Assembly: GCA_038043445.1 (NCBI GenBank)
Contig: JBBTBY010000088.1
Coordinates: 1 to 39,616, forward strand
Direction: 5' to 3'
Length of the DNA stretch: 39,616 nt
Source of the DNA: Spirochaetota bacterium
GTDB taxonomy: Bacteria; Spirochaetota; Brachyspiria; Brachyspirales; JACRPF01
The position numbers and the translations under genes are program-made. Below are positions 34,523 to 39,616 of this stretch, piece by piece (positions within the stretch are counted from its first letter, which is position 1; every line of letters begins with the position of its first letter). A model generated the notes under the pieces. It was not told the origin of the DNA, ran no database searches, and worked only from the letters and a program-made list of their open reading frames with translations.

Positions 34523-36523
34523 ATGTTCAAAAAGATTTTTTCGGCCCTGAAAGGATATTTCGGCATTGTGGTCATAGGGATCGCATTCGTTGTATCTGCT
34601 ATCGCCGTGTTCCTGAATTCGCGTGTCGATGAAGACGTGCATTATATCGTAAAGACCGGCGAAACGCTCAAGAGCATCGCCGAATCGTACAACACGACGA
34701 TCGATCTCATCTGCAACGAGAACTATCCCGACATTTCGGAAAAATTCCCGCTTGTGCCGGGCACGAAGATTAAGATCCCGAAAAGTGCGCGTTCGCGCAT
34801 TATAACCGTGCGGATCGCGCATTGGCAGCTTGAACCGGGCGTGCGTGACGGGCTTGCGTACATGGCGAAGGAATACCAGAAGATCCACCCGAACGTCCGT
34901 ATCATCCAGAATGCCGTACCGGAATCGACATACGGTCAGTGGTTCATTACCCAGATGCTCGGCGGTACCGCGCCGGACCTCATCGAATGCGGTCTCGGTG
35001 TCCCGTATAACCTTCTCGTCGGGTACTATCTGCGCTATTTCACGCCGCTCACGGATTATGTCACATCGCCCAACCCTTACAATGAGCATAACGAGTTCAA
35101 GGGTGTGCCGCTCCGCGATACGACGAAGGACGGACTTAAGAACTGTTACAATGCCGACGTGCAGGAATACATGACGATAGGGCTATCACAGTTCCTAGTG
35201 CGGTTCTACTACAATAAGGATCTCCTTGAAAAGCTCACCGGCAGGACGAATGCGCCGAGGAATCTGAGCGAATTCATGAGCGCATGCGCAGAGATCAAGA
35301 AACATAAGTATCTGACGAAGCCCCAGCGACGCGATTTTGATAAGCTCAGCGCTCGTGCGAAGAAGATCGAGGCTCAGATAGCAGCGGGCGGCGGCGACCG
35401 CACGCGGCTTGAGAACGAGCTTGCGTCCGTGAACGAGGTGCTCAAGAAGATACAGGCCGAAATGGCGACGTATATCCCGATATCGAGTTCTCGATACCAC
35501 CTCAATATTGTTGAAGGCAATATGTTCAATGTGGTCACCACGAGTGCGCTCGACCTCATCGATTTCAACCATGACTGCACGGTAAGTTCGGTGGAGCAGT
35601 TCATCGGGTTCAAGACGAAGATGATCGATCTCAATTACCCGGCATATCGCGCGAAATTCGAGATCGTCGATCGACATTGCAAGAACTGCATGCCGGGGTT
35701 CACCGGCCTTAACCGCGATGACGCGGTGCTCATGTTCGTGCAGCAGCGCGCTATCTTCATTGCGACGGGCACGTGGGACGCCATGACACTTGCCGCGCAG
35801 GCGAAGGATAATGGATTTGAGATCGGCGTCATGGATTTCCCGTATCCCGATCCGAGCGATCCGGAATTGTTCAAGCATTACCGGGGGCCTGCATTCGAGG
35901 ACCCTGCCACCGGTTTTTCGTTCGGCACGCCGACGCCGGAAAGCGCCGGGGACAGGAAGCGCGTGGCCATCGATTTCATGCTGTTCATGTCGCAGAAAGA
36001 GAACAATATCAAGCTCAATGAGATGATCGGATGGATACCCTCGGTCAAGGGCGCCGACGGCACCGGCGTATTGAAGTACTTCCAGCCGCATGTTGACGGC
36101 GTCATGCCGGGAATAAATCTGAGCATCGGCGGCGAATCGATCATCAAGTGGTCGCAGGTCTACGCGATGTTCCAGGTCGGGCAGATGTCCTTCGAGCAGA
36201 TGCGCGATGATTTTACGCCGTACTATTTGTCGCGCGGATATGCCGATTATATACAGGTCAACAAGAATTGGCGGCGGAACATCATTCAGGACGAGAAGAT
36301 CTGCAATATCCTTCGGGCGAAGGCCATGCTCGCGACGAACGAGAAACGGCGCAACGAGTTCTGGATAAAATACCGCTATGTGAAACTGCGCCCGATAAAC
36401 AGCGAGATAGGCACGAGTTACGACCGCTCGCTTTTGAAGGGTGCGGAGGACGGGACGATCAAGGTCACCGCTGCGTACGAATACACCCCCGAAGCGCTGG
36501 CACGGATAAAACGACGCCGGTAA
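34523..36523 (+). CDS. Membrane-anchored ABC solute-binding protein with N-terminal LysM domain and coiled-coil insert
   Basis: A 666-residue protein starting MFKKIFSALKGYFG; AGGGAAG lies 5 bases before the ATG at 34523. One transmembrane segment (about 12-31) is followed directly by a LysM domain (about 36-82, HYIVKTGETLKSIAESYN ... VPGTKIKIPK), which binds peptidoglycan or chitin-like glycan. From about 90 it is a family 1 sugar-binding protein (VRIAHWQLEPGVRDGLAYMAKEYQKIHP, GGTAPDLIECG, AIFIATGTWDAMTLAAQ). Residues about 268-313 form a predicted coiled coil (AKKIEAQIAAG, LENELASVNEVLKK) inserted in the binding fold, unusual for this class. Ligand is unknown, presumably an oligosaccharide. 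It is co-transcribed with the permease. Confidence 0.85.
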   Translation: MFKKIFSALKGYFGIVVIGIAFVVSAIAVFLNSRVDEDVHYIVKTGETLKSIAESYNTTIDLICNENYPDISEKFPLVPGTKIKIPKSARSRIITVRIAHWQLEPGVRDGLAYMAKEYQKIHPNVRIIQNAVPESTYGQWFITQMLGGTAPDLIECGLGVPYNLLVGYYLRYFTPLTDYVTSPNPYNEHNEFKGVPLRDTTKDGLKNCYNADVQEYMTIGLSQFLVRFYYNKDLLEKLTGRTNAPRNLSEFMSACAEIKKHKYLTKPQRRDFDKLSARAKKIEAQIAAGGGDRTRLENELASVNEVLKKIQAEMATYIPISSSRYHLNIVEGNMFNVVTTSALDLIDFNHDCTVSSVEQFIGFKTKMIDLNYPAYRAKFEIVDRHCKNCMPGFTGLNRDDAVLMFVQQRAIFIATGTWDAMTLAAQAKDNGFEIGVMDFPYPDPSDPELFKHYRGPAFEDPATGFSFGTPTPESAGDRKRVAIDFMLFMSQKENNIKLNEMIGWIPSVKGADGTGVLKYFQPHVDGVMPGINLSIGGESIIKWSQVYAMFQVGQMSFEQMRDDFTPYYLSRGYADYIQVNKNWRRNIIQDEKICNILRAKAMLATNEKRRNEFWIKYRYVKLRPINSEIGTSYDRSLLKGAEDGTIKVTAAYEYTPEALARIKRRR

Positions 36524-36556
36524 TATCCGGCATACCATGGAACAAGGGAGAACGCT

Positions 36557-38935
36557 ATGATCTCGATGAAGAAAGTTACGATGAAGACGATAGGGCATCA
36601 TTGGGATATATATCTCTTCGTGATACCGACGCTCCTCATCGTAGGGATATTCTCGTACTATCCGGCGTTCAGCGGCGTATTCCACAGCTTTTTCAAGTGG
36701 AACGGGGCGGATATCGCCGACCCGGTCGGGTTCGATAACTATCTCGACCTCATAAAGAACAAGACGTTCTGGGAATCGTTCAAGCTCGTGTTCATACTCG
36801 GTGCGTTCAACCTGTTCAAGATGATGCCGGCGATCATGGTCGCCATTCTCATTCACCGATGCAAGAGCGAAAAGCTCCAGTTCCTCTATCGTGTGCTCTT
36901 CGTCATACCCATGATCGTCCCCGGGCTCGTCGTCGTGCTTGTGTGGCGTTCGTTCTTCTTCGAAACGAGCCAGGGGTATCTCAATCAGTTCATCAATACG
37001 TTCGGGATAAAACAGCTCCTCTTGTTCACCGATAAGCTCATGGGGTGGGATATTTTCAGGCCCGACCAGAACCCCGCATGGCTCGGTAATCCGAAGCTCA
37101 TCATCACCGCCATGGTGCTCTGGGGTTTCCCGTGGGTGGGTTCGTTCGGCGTGCTCACGCACCTTGCGAAACTGCAGAGCATGGACAACAGCGTCTATGA
37201 AGCCGCCGAGATAGACGGCGTGAACTGGTGGACGAAATTCACCAAGATAGAACTGCCGCATCTGTTCGGCTCCATCTATGTGCTTCTCATCTTTACCATC
37301 ATCGATACGATACGCGATGCGGGGACGGTGCTCGCCCTTGTCGGCATCGACGGCGGTCCGGGCGGTGTGGCCACCGTGCCTGCGCTCTTCATGCTGAGAA
37401 AGGCGTTCGTCGAACAGGATATGGGATACGCCTGCGCCATCGGTATCGTCCTTACCCTCGTCGTCTTCGGTCTGCAGAATATATCCACGTTCACGTCGCA
37501 GTGGAAACAGAAAACGAAGACGTCCCGGTCGATATTCCGGGCTATACTGACGGCGCTCGGCCTGGCGCTCTCACTTACCGGACGCATGCCCGCCGTATCG
37601 GCGGTGCTCATCATCGCCGGGCTTCCCTTCGATTTCCTTTCGATGAAGCAGAACGCTGCTAATTATTTCACGCGCATCATCTGGTTCTTTGCCGGTGCAG
37701 CACTCTTCGTCGTCGAGCATTTCATAGTAAAGCTGCCGGGGCTTACCCCGTCGTTCTACTACTTCCTTGCCATGACGCTCGCTCTCATCGGCTTCCCGTG
37801 GAGCTTTGTCCGCGATTTCATCTTCGAACGCAAATCCAGCTCGGTCGAAGTGCTCATCCGTCTCGCGCTCCTCGTGCTCGGCGTATTCCTGGTGGTCGCG
37901 GCGCTCCCGCTCGCACCCAAGGGGAAAGGCCTCATCCTGCCGTTCGACTTCTTCTACATCGGCGTCGGGGCGTTCCTGTTCATCGCCGGTATCCCGTTCA
38001 AGAACATGAAACTCATGCTCGATGTGGTGACGGGGCGCGCCGGGGTGGACCCGGATGTGATCTACCAGCGTCAGCTTCAGTTCATGCTCAACCCGGCCGT
38101 TCATCTCGGCCAGAAGGCCGGCGGGCGATTCCTCCGCGGCTTAAAGCACGCGATGATATGGCTCGTGCTCTTCTTCGCCTTCATCCCCTTCTACCTCATG
38201 ATGATCGTGAGCTTGAAGACGAATTCGCAGTTCTACGGCAATCCGCTCACGCTTGAAATGCCGTTCCACTGGGAGAACTGGAAAACAGCATGGGATATGG
38301 TCGGTACGAACGTTGCCAACAGTATTTATATCTCCGGTTCCATCGTCGTGCTCGCCGTCGTGTTCGCTATCGCCGCCGCATATTTCTTCATCCGCATTCG
38401 GGTGCCGATGCAGTCGTTCTTCTGGAACGCGCTCCTCATCCTCATGATGCTCCCGGCCATCGCGAACCTCGTCCCGTTGTTCCGGCTGCTCAAAGACCTC
38501 AACATGCTCAACTCGTTCACCGCGCTCATCATCGTGGGTATCGCGGGTTCGCAGGTGGGGCCGATATTCATCTTCCGGACGTTCATCATGGATGTGCCCA
38601 AAGACCTCTTTGAGGCGGCCGAGATCGACGGCGCATCGCACCTGCAGCAGATGCGCAATGTCGTGCTCCCGCTCTCAGGACCCATCATCGCGACGGTGGC
38701 CATTCAGCAGTTCGTTCACCACTGGAACGAATTCCTCCTGCCCCTAATCATCATGCGGGACAACAGCAAGCTGCCGATCACCGTGCAGCTCCTGCGTATG
38801 TCCGGCGAGTACTTCAAGCTCTGGGGACCGCTTATGGCAGGCTACGCGCTTGCGAGCATACCGGTCATTCTGCTCTTCGTGTTCGCCATGCGCTTCTTCA
38901 TCCGCGGCGTGGCGGAAGGCGGTACGAAGTACTAG
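36557..38935 (+). CDS. Fused two-domain sugar ABC permease (MalF-like plus MalG-like)
   Basis: A 792-residue membrane protein containing both permease subunits of a CUT1-type importer. GGGAG precedes the ATG. First domain about 1-325, with EAA loop YEAAEIDGVNWWTKF near 214; second about 530-792, with EAA loop FEAAEIDGASHLQQM near 686 and the MalG-type HHWNEFLLPLI. The EAA loops contact the ATPase. Between them (about 325-530) lie five or six extra hydrophobic segments that are not part of either permease domain and act as a membrane linker. No ATPase gene is next to it, so a shared MsmK-type ATPase elsewhere is likely. A single-chain permease is unusual for this family. Confidence 0.88.
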   Translation: MISMKKVTMKTIGHHWDIYLFVIPTLLIVGIFSYYPAFSGVFHSFFKWNGADIADPVGFDNYLDLIKNKTFWESFKLVFILGAFNLFKMMPAIMVAILIHRCKSEKLQFLYRVLFVIPMIVPGLVVVLVWRSFFFETSQGYLNQFINTFGIKQLLLFTDKLMGWDIFRPDQNPAWLGNPKLIITAMVLWGFPWVGSFGVLTHLAKLQSMDNSVYEAAEIDGVNWWTKFTKIELPHLFGSIYVLLIFTIIDTIRDAGTVLALVGIDGGPGGVATVPALFMLRKAFVEQDMGYACAIGIVLTLVVFGLQNISTFTSQWKQKTKTSRSIFRAILTALGLALSLTGRMPAVSAVLIIAGLPFDFLSMKQNAANYFTRIIWFFAGAALFVVEHFIVKLPGLTPSFYYFLAMTLALIGFPWSFVRDFIFERKSSSVEVLIRLALLVLGVFLVVAALPLAPKGKGLILPFDFFYIGVGAFLFIAGIPFKNMKLMLDVVTGRAGVDPDVIYQRQLQFMLNPAVHLGQKAGGRFLRGLKHAMIWLVLFFAFIPFYLMMIVSLKTNSQFYGNPLTLEMPFHWENWKTAWDMVGTNVANSIYISGSIVVLAVVFAIAAAYFFIRIRVPMQSFFWNALLILMMLPAIANLVPLFRLLKDLNMLNSFTALIIVGIAGSQVGPIFIFRTFIMDVPKDLFEAAEIDGASHLQQMRNVVLPLSGPIIATVAIQQFVHHWNEFLLPLIIMRDNSKLPITVQLLRMSGEYFKLWGPLMAGYALASIPVILLFVFAMRFFIRGVAEGGTKY

Positions 38936-38961
38936 GGGGGAGCATTCGCGCCGATCGCAAG

Positions 38962-38987
38962 GAACAAGGGGTTGCAACCCCTTGTTC
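38962..38987. repeat. Perfect 26-bp palindrome after the permease gene
   Basis: Two 13-base arms, GAACAAGGGGTTG and its complement, meet with no spacer at 38962-38987, 27 bases after the permease stop. The arms share AACAAGGGG with the ends of the 72-bp element at 24856-24927. In RNA it would fold as a strong hairpin that could end transcription or protect the mRNA, though no T-run follows. Confidence 0.75.
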
Positions 38988-39074
38988 TACCAGGCGTCGT
39001 ATTTCCCTTCGCACATTGCCGATGCTCACCAATGCTTCTACCAGCGAGAACATTCAACAGCAACGCCCCCGCCC

Positions 39075-39103
39075 TTGAGATTTGCCCGCGTATGGCTTAT
39101 AGT
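39075..39103 (+). promoter_or_regulatory. Promoter giving a probably leaderless MNT transcript
   Basis: TTGAGA at 39075-39080, 17-base spacer, TATAGT at 39098-39103. Seven bases after the -10 box is the ATG at 39110, so the start of transcription and translation would coincide. Confidence 0.5.
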
Positions 39104-39109
39104 ATGCTC

Positions 39110-39391
39110 ATGAACGATATCGTACAAAAACTGCGAGAGATCAAGCCATTGCTTGCCGAACGTTTCAGGGTCCGTGAGATAGGCGTATTCGGTTCATTCT
39201 CACGGGGCGAAGAACAGGACGACAGCGACCTCGATATACTCGTAGAGTTCAGCGAAGAAAGTTTTGATAATTATATGGGACTTAAATTCGAGCTTGAGCG
39301 GATCTTTGATCGCCCGGTAGACCTTGTCATTCCCAAGACGCTGAAATCCCGCATCAAGGATATCGTCGAGCGGGAAGTATGTTATGCCTAG
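39110..39391 (+). CDS. MNT-type nucleotidyltransferase (antitoxin-like)
   Basis: A 93-residue protein of the minimal nucleotidyltransferase family, starting MNDIVQKLREIKPLLAERF. GVFGSFSRGEEQDDSDLDILVEF contains the G-S and D-x-D metal/nucleotide motif, and VDLVIPKTLK gives the third acidic position; it ends IVEREVCYA, typical of the family. In-frame ATGs at 39092 and 39104 are alternatives, but they fall within the predicted promoter. Known homologues AMPylate and neutralise a HEPN RNase encoded next to them; here the partner is only a stub. It may therefore be a solitary antitoxin. Confidence 0.88.
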   Translation: MNDIVQKLREIKPLLAERFRVREIGVFGSFSRGEEQDDSDLDILVEFSEESFDNYMGLKFELERIFDRPVDLVIPKTLKSRIKDIVEREVCYA

Positions 39392-39455
39392 CGCGATGCC
39401 TAGGGACGCGCGTCTTTTCCTTGACGATATCATCGCTGCCTGTGATCAGAAATAA
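39384..39455 (+). pseudogene. Truncated HEPN (DUF86-type) toxin gene
   Basis: It starts inside the last codons of the MNT gene (ATG at 39384 or 39396), as normal for an MNT-HEPN pair, and reads MPRDARLFLDDIIAACDQK before a TAA. R-D-x-R-L-x-L-D-D-I is the usual opening of HEPN/DUF86 toxins, which are about 110 residues. No continuation of the family is found in other frames of the next 160 bases, so most of the toxin, including its RNase motif, is deleted. Confidence 0.65.
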
Positions 39456-39616
39456 GACAGCACCGTTACGCGATGCATGCGCGCGATTACTTCAACGGAA
39501 TGGCGGATAGCCGACACCACAACTTCTTCGGTGCGCCCCGCCCGGCGCGGAGTGAGTGAATTTTTTTTGTAGGTGAAATATACTGATCGATTAACGCCGG
39601 ATTAAGAGGGATAGAC

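Noticed and set aside
35195-37261. A 688-codon open frame on the minus strand across the binding-protein and permease genes
   Set aside because: It is antisense to two clear genes with ribosome-binding sites and family motifs; its His/Glu/Arg-rich product is typical of mirror frames in GC-rich DNA.
39516-39565. Terminator at the window end (GC-rich stretch then eight T)
   Set aside because: The best stem is only 5 bp and is separated from the T-run by more than ten bases.

Overview
The window is about 39.6 kb of fairly GC-rich DNA (high 50s percent by eye) from a Gram-negative-type bacterium that lives on complex carbohydrate. It has signal peptides, a lipoprotein, many secreted multidomain glycosidases, a sulfatase, several AraC regulators sitting next to glycosidases, and a sugar ABC importer with no ATPase gene beside it. 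This mix resembles uncultured Spirochaetota or Lentisphaerae/Kiritimatiellota genomes. There is no rRNA or other marker, so the phylum is an inference.

Layout. (1) 1-4570: the end of an AraC regulator, a secreted clan GH-A glycosidase, a nucleotidyltransferase (MNT) gene on the minus strand, a uroporphyrinogen-decarboxylase-like (URO-D-like) protein and a small minus-strand protein. (2) 4570-6330: a scrambled stretch with a tandem promoter-like repeat, a decayed URO-D fragment, a promoter with a 12-codon ORF, an AT-rich lipoprotein gene that looks imported, and an AraC gene that has lost its N-terminus. (3) 6364-15306: a divergent AraC regulator, then the plus-strand operon LamG/toroid giant protein, SGNH hydrolase and Gfo/Idh/MocA oxidoreductase, then the intact paralogue of the truncated AraC. 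(4) 15414-21069: a tight plus-strand operon of GH29 fucosidase, a second URO-D-like protein and a GH71/GH99-like secreted protein. (5) 31754 down to 21109: a minus-strand operon of IclR regulator, sulfatase, 1339-residue GH39-like glycosidase, glycyl radical enzyme, its radical-SAM activase and an acetyl-xylan-esterase-like hydrolase. (6) 31983-33335: argG, a housekeeping gene, with divergent promoters shared with (7) 33589-38935: TPR protein, LysM-bearing solute-binding protein and a fused two-domain sugar permease. (8) 38936-39616: a palindromic repeat, an MNT antitoxin-like gene and a truncated HEPN partner. From 39456 to the end I see no gene, only an AT-rich stretch with a possible ribosome-binding site just before the window ends.

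How the genes could work together (inference): secreted glycosidases, a sulfatase and an esterase strip and cut a decorated, perhaps fucosylated and sulfated, glycan. The ABC system takes up oligosaccharides. Cytoplasmic GH29, Gfo/Idh/MocA, the two URO-D-like proteins and the glycyl radical enzyme process unusual released sugars or substituents. The glycyl radical enzyme, which keeps the Cys-x-Glu arrangement of the eliminase/dehydratase branch but is embedded in a sulfatase/glycosidase/esterase operon under IclR control, is the best candidate for undescribed chemistry.

Mobile and repeat sequences have modified coding regions: a 72-bp inverted-repeat element is inserted in frame in the glycyl radical enzyme, and an 18-bp perfect hairpin forms the tail of a URO-D-like gene while keeping it coupled to the next gene. 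Many promoters match a sigma-70 pattern (TTGACA, 16-18 bases, TAnACT/TATAnT), which helped fix gene starts.
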